DNA from: Candidatus Babelota bacterium
Lineage (GTDB): Bacteria; Babelota; Babeliae; Babelales; RVW-14
Reading direction: 5' to 3'
Assembly: GCA_013289515.1 (NCBI GenBank)
Contig: JABCZU010000001.1
Span: forward strand, 37,315-101,314
DNA length: 64,000 nucleotides
The notes beneath the pieces were generated by a model, which did not search any database, was not told the origin of the DNA, and worked only from the letters and a program-made list of their open reading frames with translations. Position 1 is the first letter of the stretch. Every line of letters starts with the position of its first letter. Below are positions 28,695-38,660 of this stretch, piece after piece. The position numbers were made by a program, and so were the translations under genes.

Positions 28695-28968
28695 GGCAAT
28701 CCTTTCATTTTTCGAAAATCATTTATTTCGACTTTTTATCACGCTACTGGGGAAAAGTCAAGACTATTCACCAATAGCGTGGCGAATAGTCGGCAAAAGC
28801 ACGTCAAAAAACAATTTAATTCCCCTTTTCTTGCACTCGGCTATAATTAAACCCCGATTTTATCAAATTTTTATGGAAAATTTTTGTCTGTTTTACAAAT
28901 TGATTACTAATGCTACAATTACAAACAGTATAATATTTTTTTCAAGCGCCCTAAAAGGAAGGTTTCCC

Positions 28969-30987
28969 ATGAAACGCACCAAAAAAATATCGCTGATGAT
29001 GTTGGTCCTCATTGCCTTAGGCAAGCTAGCCTATGGCATGCACGAGGAGCATAAACAAAATGATTGCAACAATAATAGTGACTACACACAAATCAATAGC
29101 CATGATGATAGCAACGATACCGGCGTTATTGATATTGACACTGATAACCTCTCCAGGGACGCCAACGTACACACACCCAACCTGTGGGATAGGCTACCAA
29201 GTGATATAGCCCAAGAAGTTCTGCGCTACCTCTTTGCCCTTCAAGGTGACAGTCCCCATCAGATGGATGAACATTACAACAATGCTTATTGGCAGATACC
29301 ATGCCTTAAGTTTGTTAGTAAAAATTTCACGGCCATACTCAAAAAAGATTATATCAAGAAGGTGAAAGCACTAGCACAAATATGGGGTACATTTCGTTAT
29401 TTTGAGACTTCAAAATATCAGTGGCATACCGCAGAAGCCTTTGTAGCCACATTCAATGCACCCATTCTTCAACTACATGCTGACAGCCAGGACAGAGATC
29501 GTCGTATCACCACCCCACTCCATGTTGCAGCACTTATGGGCCATGAGCACTTCTTTAAGATAGTACACAATAGATGCATTGAAATCACCTGTCAACGCTT
29601 GCTTAAGCAAGGTAAAGTGCCAAATCCAGCAACGATCGCCGTTCAGTTGTTACACCAGGAAGACCGATTTCGTAATAAACCAATACACTATGCCCGCTAT
29701 GGAGAAGGCAAGAATCGTTATGACCGTAAGGATCGTTATGACCGTCATGTTATATCCGATTATATCAAGGCCGTACCCGGCTATTTATCGCCTGAGATCA
29801 GCCAAGCAACACGAGGTGCCATCAGCACATTTGATCCTAACGACCAGTTTGCATTATCTACCCTTACAACAGCACTAGCACCAGCTGACAACAACAATAA
29901 TCAGCCTGGGTTATTTCAAGATTTGACACTGCATTATGTGCTACGCAGCTACCGCACTGCACCTGCACAGAGTATTATTAGCTATATTCAATCACAACCC
30001 TCATCTGAGGCATGGGGTGCGTATCTATGTTCAGTTGATCATGATGGCAATACTGCGCTGCACCTCGCTGTACTAAATTGCTATAACCCACTCAATCCCC
30101 GTAGATTTATAAATTATTACGAGTGCACTGAAAAACTGCTTGCTGTAGCCAAAGATCATGGCGTACTTGCTGAGCTGTTGACCTGCAAAAATAATGCTGG
30201 CCAGACTGTTTTACATACCGCAATTTACAATCGCCATCATAGCTTCGTTACCATGCTACTGACTGCGGCCAAAGATCACGGCGCGCTCACTACACTACTA
30301 ATGAGCAAAGATAACAGCAGTAACACAGTACTGCATGCTCTCTATCTAAAATATAATTATAATGACTTCGACGCCGATACCGTTACACAAACAGCCAGTC
30401 ATTATAAAATTTTGAAAAAACTGCTCACTGCCGCCAAAGATCATGGCGTACTTGCTACGCTACTAACCAGTAAAAATAATAACGGGATGACAGTGCTGCC
30501 TATGGTGCTGCAGCTATGCCACAACGCCATGCTTGCAAGGCTGTACGCTGTTGCTTACCAGTTTGATCTCAGTAATGTTAATTCTTGGCCTACTGCCGAG
30601 TATGGCATGCCAACAATGCGTTTTACGGTAACGGGCAACAATACAATGTTTACACAGCAGCTTGTTGCTGCCGCCCACGAGCAAAAAATACGCACTGCTC
30701 TTTTAAACAACAATAATGATGATCTTATGGCTGCCCTACTAAGCCATGACAATTCCAACCACTTGATGCTCACGGAGCTGCTCATTACCGCTCGTGATCA
30801 CGGAATACTTACAAATCTTCTGGAAAGCAAAGATATTTACGAAGTGACGGCTTTGGACCATGCAAAATTCAATAATAAGATGGTTATCGATATGCTTGCC
30901 ATTGCCCAAGCGATAGATGCTGAAGAGGAATTGAACAGCCGAACGATCTGCCAACGGGTGCGTGATTACAGCTGCGGTATTCAGTAG
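28969..30987 (+). CDS. Secreted F-box-like + ankyrin-like repeat protein (paralog 3 of 3)
   Basis: Start at MKRTKKISLMMLVLIALGKLAYGM (the ORF track extends upstream artefactually); LWDRLPSDIAQEVLRYLFALQ...LKFVSKNF; repeats DGNTALHLAVL, AGQTVLHTAIYNRHHSFVTMLLTAAKDHGALTTLLMSKD. Confidence 0.75.
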   Translation: MKRTKKISLMMLVLIALGKLAYGMHEEHKQNDCNNNSDYTQINSHDDSNDTGVIDIDTDNLSRDANVHTPNLWDRLPSDIAQEVLRYLFALQGDSPHQMDEHYNNAYWQIPCLKFVSKNFTAILKKDYIKKVKALAQIWGTFRYFETSKYQWHTAEAFVATFNAPILQLHADSQDRDRRITTPLHVAALMGHEHFFKIVHNRCIEITCQRLLKQGKVPNPATIAVQLLHQEDRFRNKPIHYARYGEGKNRYDRKDRYDRHVISDYIKAVPGYLSPEISQATRGAISTFDPNDQFALSTLTTALAPADNNNNQPGLFQDLTLHYVLRSYRTAPAQSIISYIQSQPSSEAWGAYLCSVDHDGNTALHLAVLNCYNPLNPRRFINYYECTEKLLAVAKDHGVLAELLTCKNNAGQTVLHTAIYNRHHSFVTMLLTAAKDHGALTTLLMSKDNSSNTVLHALYLKYNYNDFDADTVTQTASHYKILKKLLTAAKDHGVLATLLTSKNNNGMTVLPMVLQLCHNAMLARLYAVAYQFDLSNVNSWPTAEYGMPTMRFTVTGNNTMFTQQLVAAAHEQKIRTALLNNNNDDLMAALLSHDNSNHLMLTELLITARDHGILTNLLESKDIYEVTALDHAKFNNKMVIDMLAIAQAIDAEEELNSRTICQRVRDYSCGIQ

Positions 30988-32282
30988 TGGCTGAGGGCAT
31001 CCTGCACTCGCCACCCCAACCTTCTTTTGATGGCACCACTGTTGACCAAATGCGTAATAAGAAACTCATGAGGATTGGCCGGTCCCATACTGTCGCCATT
31101 AGCCCTTGCTTCTCGCTCCTGTATTAATTGTCGCCATGATTTCCTTATCAGATCCAAAGGCACACAGCACGATATCTTAAATATTCTATTACTCATGCTT
31201 CTAATGCAACGTTCAGCATACGTTATTACAACACGCCCCTTATCATCATCTACATTATCATCTAAATACTCAATAACTAAGGGACTCAAATCTTTTATTA
31301 AATTCTCATCAAGCTCATCTAAAAGGGCACGTGCATAAGATAATGCACGCCTTTTCTTTGCGTACACATCAAGGTGATCTTTAATCGCATAATACGGAAC
31401 AACCACAGCAGCATATACAAGATCCGTACTGACAGCCACTTGCAGAACAAGCACGCCAGCTTCCGCACAGCAAATGACTATTAACAATGGTATAACGACC
31501 GACAAAATGAAAATGCCATCCCTTGAAAACATTAACGGGATCGTTGAGAATAAGCATAGACACGACACATCCAGCACCGTGCACGTAATAAAAATTGTTG
31601 CTCCATATAATGCTCCAGCAAAACGAACTGACTGGTCACCGGTTAGCCTTATATACGCGCCTGGCAATGCATAATCAATGGCCAGTACTGGTAACAACAC
31701 AGCAATGACGACACATTCAGAAAAAAACATCAGTTCCCATATGACTCGATCTTTGTGTTTGCGATCTTGAGTATCACGAAATAATTCAAGATCAAAGGCC
31801 CCAAAGCGCTGAGATAGGTCATTAAAATCTGGGTTATATAATTCATAGGCAATACCAGCACATACCGCCTCTGAGCCAACCACTAACAAAAGCGCAGCTG
31901 CATCCCGCACCTGTGCATTATCCAAAGCCCTAGTCACATTATGCCTGCAATGTTTTATGATGCTGGTGAACGCCCTTTTAACGTCCTCCTTACAGCGGGT
32001 ACTCAATGTTGAAGCCCAGGCAGTCAGCTTTTGGCAAAGGTGACCGCGATTATATTTTTGGTTGGGATCAAAGTCCTCATCATCTATGTCCACAGCGTAA
32101 TCGTCGGCATCACCATCGTCTTGGATGGCATGGCTATGCGGTTGAATCACTATCACCACATGATCATGCTTGGCCTCACTGTCATCAAAAATACGTTGGT
32201 GCAACTGCGCCGCATGTAGGTGCATGCCTTGCATCACCAAAAACAATATCATCATCGCGCAAATTATTTTTTTTAGATACAT
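30981..32282 (-). CDS. Secreted/multi-pass membrane protein of unknown function
   Basis: Signal peptide; acidic segment DDGDADDYAVDIDDEDFDPN; several TM helices; 3' end overlaps the end of 28969..30987. Confidence 0.6.
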   Translation of the reverse strand: MYLKKIICAMMILFLVMQGMHLHAAQLHQRIFDDSEAKHDHVVIVIQPHSHAIQDDGDADDYAVDIDDEDFDPNQKYNRGHLCQKLTAWASTLSTRCKEDVKRAFTSIIKHCRHNVTRALDNAQVRDAAALLLVVGSEAVCAGIAYELYNPDFNDLSQRFGAFDLELFRDTQDRKHKDRVIWELMFFSECVVIAVLLPVLAIDYALPGAYIRLTGDQSVRFAGALYGATIFITCTVLDVSCLCLFSTIPLMFSRDGIFILSVVIPLLIVICCAEAGVLVLQVAVSTDLVYAAVVVPYYAIKDHLDVYAKKRRALSYARALLDELDENLIKDLSPLVIEYLDDNVDDDKGRVVITYAERCIRSMSNRIFKISCCVPLDLIRKSWRQLIQEREARANGDSMGPANPHEFLITHLVNSGAIKRRLGWRVQDALSHY

Positions 32283-32368
32283 TAAATAAAGCCTTCTTTG
32301 AAAAACTAGGTATACTGAGTAGATCAGAATAGACCTAAAAAAGAATACTATACCGTAGCTTTTAAATT

Positions 32369-34357
32369 ATGAATACAACACAACCAAATCTTAATTTGGC
32401 ACGTAAATGGCGGCCTGAATCCTTTGATCAGGTCATTGGTCAGGATATCGCCGTTAGGATGCTAAAAAATAGCTTATACGTAAACAAATATTTTCCTGTT
32501 TACCTCTTTGCTGGCCAACGCGGCTGCGGCAAGACGACATCAGCGCGTATCTTTGCTGCTGCAGTCAATTGCAAGGGACTTGTCGATTTTCAAAAAAATC
32601 CAACATTGCCCATTCCATGCCTCACCTGCTCATCGTGCATTACCATGGGGCAGGGGGACCACCCAGATTTTATTGAAATTGATGCCGCATCACACACCGG
32701 CGTTGATAATGTTCGCCAGATCATTGAATCATCCAGCTACATGCCACTGGTTGGACAAAAAAAAGTTTACCTGATCGACGAAGCGCATATGCTCAGCAAG
32801 GCCGCATTCAATGCGTTTTTAAAAGTCTTAGAAGAGCCGCCACTATCGGTCATCTTTCTATTAGCAACCACTGAGGTGCCAAAGCTACCAACGACGGTGT
32901 TGTCGCGCTGCTTTCAGCTAACCTTTAGCGCCATCGATACACCCAGCCTTAAAGAGCATTTAAAACAGATCTGCGCTAAAGAGCAGGTGGTCATTGACGA
33001 TGAGGCGCTCGCCATCTTAGTTGAAGAGACGGAAGGCTCAGCACGTGATGCCATCAATCTGCTTGAGCGTGTACGCTTTTCAAGCGATCACATTACGCAA
33101 GAGACCATCCTGCGAGTTCTAGGCAAAATTGGCCTAACCGATCTGATTGCCACTCTTGACCTGGTCATGACCAATAACGCAGCAGGACTGGTGCAGCACC
33201 TGCAAAGCATCTCCTTTGAGCAACGTTCAGCCGATCTGCTGTGGGATAGCCTCATCCAAGCGTTTCGCCTGCTGGTGTGGCTTAAGTTTGGTGTACAAGC
33301 ATTGCCTGCCAGTGTAGAAAAAAATAGGGACGAACTGCAAAAGCTTGCCGACACCTGTTCACTCAATAGGCTTCAGGCAATATTGAACCTTTTGTGGTCA
33401 CAAGAAGAAATCTTTTCTAGGACCAGTAAAAAGCATGTTTTTCTTGAAATGACGCTGCTGACCTTGTGCCAGCAGGTTAATATTGCTGATCTTGACGAGC
33501 TGCTCAAGGCGCATGGCCCGGCCTCCGCACAAGGCTACGGCGGGGCAGGCTGCGGTGGATTCTCATCGATGCCTCAACACCCAATTCAGGCTCGGCAAGT
33601 GGTCTCTCAGCCGTTGCCCCCCTCCATTCGGTCCCTTCACTCCGCTCAGGGCTCACGGCCTTCCCTCGACAAGCTCGGGACGAGCGGGATCAATATCCCG
33701 ACTGCCCTGAGCGAGCTCAGGCGAGTCGAAGGGTCGGGGCGAACGGATACTGGACAAGCATTTTTGACTGAACAACAATCAACACCAATAGCTCAGCCAA
33801 CATTGAATAATGTCAACACTCAGTCGCCACAGCAAATAACACCAAAACCGACCTCCGTGGCACCCCCAGTACAACACGACAGCCGCTGGGCCGGCTTTCT
33901 TAGCGGGCTATCTGATTTACAAGACCAGCTCCTGCTATCAATCCTAAGTCAAAGCACATTTGTTACGCATAATCAAACATCCTGCCTGGTAACCATTCAG
34001 CTGAGCACTGATAGCATTTTTTTAAAAAATACCATAACCGACAGCCGGCCACTCTGGCTCCCCTCGTTACAGGCGCATTTTATAGGGGCAAATGGCTTTG
34101 CCTTTGAAAAAGGCACCGCCCAAGCCGCCGTAAAAGCCTACCCACTCCCGGCAGGGAATGGAAAAATACCAACAAGCAGTCCGCCACCGATGCAAGCCGC
34201 AAAACCTTTTCAAAGGCCGGTTGGAAACAGCTTTAAGCCCCCTCAAGAAGCCGTAAGTGAATTCATTACAATCAAAGATCTTGGTCAATGGCCAAAGGCG
34301 GGGTTGCTCCTTCGTCATTTCCCGGGTAAAATAAAGAAATTGAAGGCACACCCATGA
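32369..34357 (+). CDS. dnaX: DNA polymerase III subunit gamma/tau with repeat-derived insertions in the linker
   Basis: LARKWRPESFDQVIGQDIAVRMLKNSL..FAGQRGCGKTTSARIFA..C-X-C zinc motif..DAASHTGVDNVRQII..LIDEAHMLSKAAFNAFLKVLEEPP. Confidence 0.95.
   Translation: MNTTQPNLNLARKWRPESFDQVIGQDIAVRMLKNSLYVNKYFPVYLFAGQRGCGKTTSARIFAAAVNCKGLVDFQKNPTLPIPCLTCSSCITMGQGDHPDFIEIDAASHTGVDNVRQIIESSSYMPLVGQKKVYLIDEAHMLSKAAFNAFLKVLEEPPLSVIFLLATTEVPKLPTTVLSRCFQLTFSAIDTPSLKEHLKQICAKEQVVIDDEALAILVEETEGSARDAINLLERVRFSSDHITQETILRVLGKIGLTDLIATLDLVMTNNAAGLVQHLQSISFEQRSADLLWDSLIQAFRLLVWLKFGVQALPASVEKNRDELQKLADTCSLNRLQAILNLLWSQEEIFSRTSKKHVFLEMTLLTLCQQVNIADLDELLKAHGPASAQGYGGAGCGGFSSMPQHPIQARQVVSQPLPPSIRSLHSAQGSRPSLDKLGTSGINIPTALSELRRVEGSGRTDTGQAFLTEQQSTPIAQPTLNNVNTQSPQQITPKPTSVAPPVQHDSRWAGFLSGLSDLQDQLLLSILSQSTFVTHNQTSCLVTIQLSTDSIFLKNTITDSRPLWLPSLQAHFIGANGFAFEKGTAQAAVKAYPLPAGNGKIPTSSPPPMQAAKPFQRPVGNSFKPPQEAVSEFITIKDLGQWPKAGLLLRHFPGKIKKLKAHP
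33514..33554. repeat. GC-rich repeat in dnaX (ggcccggcctccgcacaaggctacggcggggcaggctgc)
   Basis: Reverse complement GCCTGCCCCGCCGTAGCCTTGTGCGGAGGCCGGG resembles 45352-45385 (gccgtgcccgccgtagctttatgcgaaggctggg). Confidence 0.6.
33611..33746. repeat. R3 palindromic element containing R1, in-frame in dnaX
   Basis: ccgttgcccc..ctcgacaagctcgggacgagcgggat..atcccgactgccctgagcgagctcaggcgagtcgaaggg..ggggcgaacgg; encodes low-complexity PLPPSIRSLHSAQGSRPSLDKLGTSG...LRRVEGSGRTD. Confidence 0.8.
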
Positions 34358-35748
34358 GCAAAACAAATCACCGCAGCTTTCACGGCACACACCCCTCTAT
34401 TGTCAAATCGGCATTTAATATCATGAGCACACTTCTTTCCCCTCCAAAAGTTCTTCTCGTTGGTCGTACAAACGTTGGCAAGTCAACCCTCTTTAACCGT
34501 CTTACACAGCAAAAACTCAGTATTGTTTTTGAGCGTGAAGGCGTCACCCGTGACTATTTGCAAGAGTTAATTAGCTGGGATAGCAAGACCTTTGCACTCA
34601 TCGATACCGGCGGATTTTCATTTGCTAAAAACCAGGATGATATTGGTAAACGCGTTCAGGAAAAAGTTGTTGAGCTCCTCAGCTACGCATCCCTCATCCT
34701 TTTTGTATGCGATGGCAAAAATGGCCTCACCCAAGAGGACATCAAAATAGCGCAGATTTTGCGACGCTCAAACAAGCCGGTTTTCCTCCTGATCAACAAA
34801 GCCGATAATATGCATGGCATGGAAGAGCATATGCCTGAGTTTTATAAACTCGGCTTTGAAACGGTCATACCGGTCTCCGGTATTCACGGCATCGGTATCG
34901 CCACCCTGCTTAATGGGATTGTAGAGGCCATACCACTACCGGTTGAACATGAAGAAAAAGCCCCATCATACAACGTAGCGCTTATTGGCCGTCCCAACGT
35001 TGGTAAGTCATCCCTGATGAATCTGCTGATCGAGCACGAACGCTCTATTGTCTCACCCATCGCCGGTACCACACGTGAAGCAATCTCTGATACCACCTAC
35101 TATTGTAATGACCTTATCCAGGTAACTGATACTGCAGGCGTACGCCGATCACGCAATGTTGATGATGATCTTGAACAACTCATGGTCAAAAGCTCACTAC
35201 AAGCCGTTAGAGAAGCCAACCTGGTTTTAATAATGGTTGATGCTTCAGAGGGCAAAATTGCTGACCAAGAGCTCAAGCTGCTTTTTTACGCCTATGAACA
35301 GCAAAAGATGGTTGTTGTCATTTTCAACAAGATCGATCTGCTCAATGAGTACACCAATAGCACGTTGGAGCAAAGCATTGCGGAGTATGAGTTTATTCTT
35401 AAAAAAATCCCGCAAATCTGGATCTCCTGCCTGACGCACAGAAATGTTGGTAAGATTTTTGCTGAAATTCAGAATGTGTGGCAACGCTGCAACCAGAAAT
35501 TTAATCCAGTTGAAGTTGATGAAATAGTAAAGAATGGGCTGGCTTCAATGCACCTGTACCACACCGGACAAGAGCTAAAGCTGAAAAAGATTCGCCCTCT
35601 GGAAGGACGTATTCCCACCTTCTTGCTTAAGGTTAATCACCCAGAATGGTTTGGCCCATCCCAACTGAGCTGTATTGAAAATATTTTAAGAAAACATTAC
35701 GACCTCAAAGGATGCCCTATCCACCTGGTTACCGCGGGCGACAAGTAG
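34354..35748 (+). CDS. der: Ribosome-associated GTPase Der (EngA)
   Basis: Two GTPase domains: LLVGRTNVGKSTLFNRLTQQ and VALIGRPNVGKSSLMNLLIEHERSIVSPIAGTTREAI; KH-like C-terminus. Confidence 0.96.
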   Translation: MSKTNHRSFHGTHPSIVKSAFNIMSTLLSPPKVLLVGRTNVGKSTLFNRLTQQKLSIVFEREGVTRDYLQELISWDSKTFALIDTGGFSFAKNQDDIGKRVQEKVVELLSYASLILFVCDGKNGLTQEDIKIAQILRRSNKPVFLLINKADNMHGMEEHMPEFYKLGFETVIPVSGIHGIGIATLLNGIVEAIPLPVEHEEKAPSYNVALIGRPNVGKSSLMNLLIEHERSIVSPIAGTTREAISDTTYYCNDLIQVTDTAGVRRSRNVDDDLEQLMVKSSLQAVREANLVLIMVDASEGKIADQELKLLFYAYEQQKMVVVIFNKIDLLNEYTNSTLEQSIAEYEFILKKIPQIWISCLTHRNVGKIFAEIQNVWQRCNQKFNPVEVDEIVKNGLASMHLYHTGQELKLKKIRPLEGRIPTFLLKVNHPEWFGPSQLSCIENILRKHYDLKGCPIHLVTAGDK

Positions 35749-35750
35749 CC

Positions 35751-36509
35751 ATGGCACTTTTGCACGTTACGCGGCTAAGCCAAACGTTGCAAAAAAGGCG
35801 GATCCTGCAATCGGTCTCTTTATCGGTGACTACGGCACGTGTCGTCGCGCTCCTGGGCCCAAACGGCGCGGGGAAGACGACACTGCTTAAAACTCTAGTG
35901 GGCCTTCACAAAAATCCACCGGCCTCTCTGAACGATAACACCAATCATATCGTCTTTAATGACCAACTCATTAACGCGTGGAGCGTACATAAGCGCGTTG
36001 AGCATGGCCTTCATTATTTACCGCAACAGCCATCACTCTTTTTATCGATGACCGCACTGGAAAATCTTTTGCTCGTGTACCACTACTGCCCACTCTGGCG
36101 CACACGCACCAAGCATGATTTTTTAGCAGCGGCTACCGCGTGGTTAACAACGATGGAGCTTGCTGCTGCCATCGATCAGAAAGCTGAAACCTTGTCCGGC
36201 GGCCAACAACGCAAACTTGAGATCATTCGGGCTCTGCTGATGCAGCCCACCATGCTCATGCTTGATGAACCATTTGCCGGCATCGACCCTAAATCAATAG
36301 CCCAGCTCAAAGATATATTCACCGCCCTAGCACACGATGGCATTGCCATTATTATCTCAGATCACAATGTTGACCAACTACTCTCTATTGCGACGTATGG
36401 CTACGTTATGATACATGGAAATATAGTCACAGAGGGGACAAGTGAAGAAATTTTAGAAAATACCTATACCAAAGAGCATTATTTGGGCACACTATATCAC
36501 ATGAGATAA
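35751..36509 (+). CDS. ABC transporter ATP-binding protein, LptB-like
   Basis: LLGPNGAGKTTLLKTLVGL, HYLPQQPSLFLSMTALENL, LSGGQQRKLEIIRALLMQPTMLMLDEPFAGIDPKSI, ISDHNV. Start at 35751. Confidence 0.85.
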   Translation: MALLHVTRLSQTLQKRRILQSVSLSVTTARVVALLGPNGAGKTTLLKTLVGLHKNPPASLNDNTNHIVFNDQLINAWSVHKRVEHGLHYLPQQPSLFLSMTALENLLLVYHYCPLWRTRTKHDFLAAATAWLTTMELAAAIDQKAETLSGGQQRKLEIIRALLMQPTMLMLDEPFAGIDPKSIAQLKDIFTALAHDGIAIIISDHNVDQLLSIATYGYVMIHGNIVTEGTSEEILENTYTKEHYLGTLYHMR

Positions 36510-36539
36510 CGAAGTATTAAAATTAATGAAAGGATCGCA

Positions 36540-36887
36540 ATGTCTATCAAGATCACGTTTCATAATATGTCTCACTCTGATCCCATGGAAGCTCATGCCA
36601 ACGAAAAGCTAGAAAAACTCACCGAGCTGGTTGGCAACAGCGATGGCAGCCATCCCTTTCGTATCGAGCTGTGGCTCAAGGCAAATAAGCAACACCCTCA
36701 TCATGCTGCAGAGCTGCACCTGAGAAGTGCTCATTATGATTTAAATGCCCATGACGAAGGCACCGATATGTATGCCGTTATTGATACCACTATCGATAAA
36801 ATGGTCGGCTTATTGAAAAAAGAAAAAAGGCGCTTCATGGATAAAATGCATAAGCCTGATACTGAGAAGAAGAATTTTTATAAGTAG
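36540..36887 (+). CDS. Ribosome hibernation-promoting factor (HPF/RaiA)
   Basis: MSIKITFHNMSHSDPMEAHANEKLEKL...MYAVIDTTIDKMVGLLKKEKRRFMDKMH. Confidence 0.82.
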   Translation: MSIKITFHNMSHSDPMEAHANEKLEKLTELVGNSDGSHPFRIELWLKANKQHPHHAAELHLRSAHYDLNAHDEGTDMYAVIDTTIDKMVGLLKKEKRRFMDKMHKPDTEKKNFYK

Positions 36888-36904
36888 AGATAGAAAGTTT
36901 TTCC

Positions 36905-37246
36905 ATGGCACACCAAGTACCCGAAGCGATGAAACACAAAATTATCGCTCTCCTCCAAGCACTATTTCCCGGCGCCAAAATCTATCTGTACGGATCACGC
37001 GCTCGTCAAACCAATCATGATCGCTCTGACATAGACCTGGCTATTGATACTGGCAAAGCTGAAAATCGCCATGCTGTTGGCGAGGCAAAGGAAATCTTAG
37101 CCGCTACTGATATACCGTATAAAATAGATCTCGTGGATTTGAATTTTGTACAAGAGAACTTTCGGGATGTTATCTTACGAGAGGGTGTTATATGGAACCA
37201 AGAATACTATAATCCCTGCGTGGTTAGAAACGTCTCAAGCCCATAG
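36905..37246 (+). CDS. Minimal nucleotidyltransferase (MNT) domain protein
   Basis: IYLYGSRARQTNHDRSDIDLAID (GSxAR...SDxDLxI). Confidence 0.82.
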   Translation: MAHQVPEAMKHKIIALLQALFPGAKIYLYGSRARQTNHDRSDIDLAIDTGKAENRHAVGEAKEILAATDIPYKIDLVDLNFVQENFRDVILREGVIWNQEYYNPCVVRNVSSP

Positions 37247-38358
37247 GCCGTTGCCTTGTCTCGCAAGGGAAACTGCCCAACTCCAGGATAAATAAGATAG
37301 AGGTGGTCAAGGGTAAGATCGGTCAGCGCCGTCTGCATTGAGGCAGTAAATTTTGGCGCGTCGCTGTATTTAAATTCAAAGCCTATACGCTTATCGCCCT
37401 TGTGCAATAATAAATCTAGCTCAGCACCAGAATGTGTGCCCCAGAAAAAGCATTCCTCTGCCGACGCTTTGTATTTACGTATAACTTCTTCAAGCGCAAA
37501 GCCCTCCCAAAAAGCTCCTAGGCGCGGATGCATGGTTAGTTGTTTCATATCACGAATGTTGAGCAGTGCATGCAAAATACCGCTATCGCGGAAATAAACT
37601 TTTGGCGCCTTAACCTGCCGTTTATTAATATTCTCGCGCCAAGAATGTAGCACACGCATCATAAACGTACCGGCAAGAATATCCAGGTACTTGCGCGAAA
37701 TATGATCAGAAATACCCATGGATTGCGAGATTTCACTGACATTAAAGGTCTGCCCATGATAATGACACAGCATCATCCAAAAGCGATAGACCTGTGGCGC
37801 CGGAATCTGAAAACCTAAATTCGGAATGTCACGCTCTAGAAAGGTTCTAATATAGGCTTCACGCCATACAAAGCTCTCCTCAAGCGTTGGCGCTAAGTAG
37901 GAACGTGGAAAACCACCACGTAGCCAAAGCATAGGCGTTTCCTTCGTTTCAGTAAAAGAAAACGGCGCAACTTCAATATACCCAATACGGCCAGCTAATG
38001 TTTCAGATGATTGGCGAATCAAATCGCGTGAGGCACTGCCTAAAATCAATATTTTGCCCGGATTTCTATCAACCAGCACTCTCAATACAGGGAACAGCTC
38101 AGGACGTCGCTGGATTTCATCAATAATAATTAAGTTGCCTTCCCGCATTAACGGCTGCAGCAAGAGCATTGGGTTATCAAATTGCGCCAATTCAAGTGGA
38201 CTTTCTAGATCAAAGATATGCACGGTATCCGCAGCAAAGTTTTTTGCATATTGCAGAGCAAGGGTAGTTTTACCTACCTGGCGTGGCCCAAGGAGTCCAC
38301 AAATAGGGTGTACCCTGAGCTGAAGGTCAATTGCACTATCATACAGTTCTCTTTTCAT
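37207..38358 (-). CDS. AAA_14/DUF4143 ATPase
   Basis: GLLGPRQVGKTTLALQYAKNF, LIIIDEIQRRPELFPVLRVLVDR, ILGSASRDLIRQSSETLAGRIGYIEVAPFS, C-terminal AELDLLLHKGDKRIGFEFKYSD. Confidence 0.92.
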   Translation of the reverse strand: MKRELYDSAIDLQLRVHPICGLLGPRQVGKTTLALQYAKNFAADTVHIFDLESPLELAQFDNPMLLLQPLMREGNLIIIDEIQRRPELFPVLRVLVDRNPGKILILGSASRDLIRQSSETLAGRIGYIEVAPFSFTETKETPMLWLRGGFPRSYLAPTLEESFVWREAYIRTFLERDIPNLGFQIPAPQVYRFWMMLCHYHGQTFNVSEISQSMGISDHISRKYLDILAGTFMMRVLHSWRENINKRQVKAPKVYFRDSGILHALLNIRDMKQLTMHPRLGAFWEGFALEEVIRKYKASAEECFFWGTHSGAELDLLLHKGDKRIGFEFKYSDAPKFTASMQTALTDLTLDHLYLIYPGVGQFPLRDKATAYGLETFLTTQGL

Positions 38359-38411
38359 GATCTAATCCTCTATTACCGAAGAACCTTGAAATTTCTAAAT
38401 TGATTTATAAT

Positions 38412-38648
38412 TTACAAGGCAAGCCGAAAAAAGGCAAGTAAATCAACAATCTGATGACCCCTAAACCCATGCGACAACAAATAGGCCATCGTCAGCAACG
38501 GTACTAGACAGACGCCGGCTATCAATCCAATCAAATTTTTAAAACACCCCCATGAAATAATATTCAGGGGCGTTTTTCTTTGTACCTTGTGCAAAAATAT
38601 GCTATAACTACACAGCATTATCACCGTAGAAATCGCTATTAGTTGCAC
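38412..38648 (-). pseudogene. Truncated duplicate of the C-terminus of 40185..41123
   Basis: FKNLIGLIAGVCLVPLLTMAYLLSHGF vs LKNLIGLVAGICFMPLLTMAYLLGHGF; DNA similar over roughly 95 bp. Confidence 0.65.
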
Positions 38649-38660
38649 AAGGAACTACAC

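Noticed and set aside
28585-28968. N-terminal 128-residue extension of the third ankyrin ORF
   Set aside because: Overlaps the DUF4143 gene in antisense; the conserved paralog leader starts at 28969.
32369-34357. Programmed frameshift site in dnaX
   Set aside because: I looked for an A-AAA-AAG type slippery site near the domain III boundary and did not find a convincing one.
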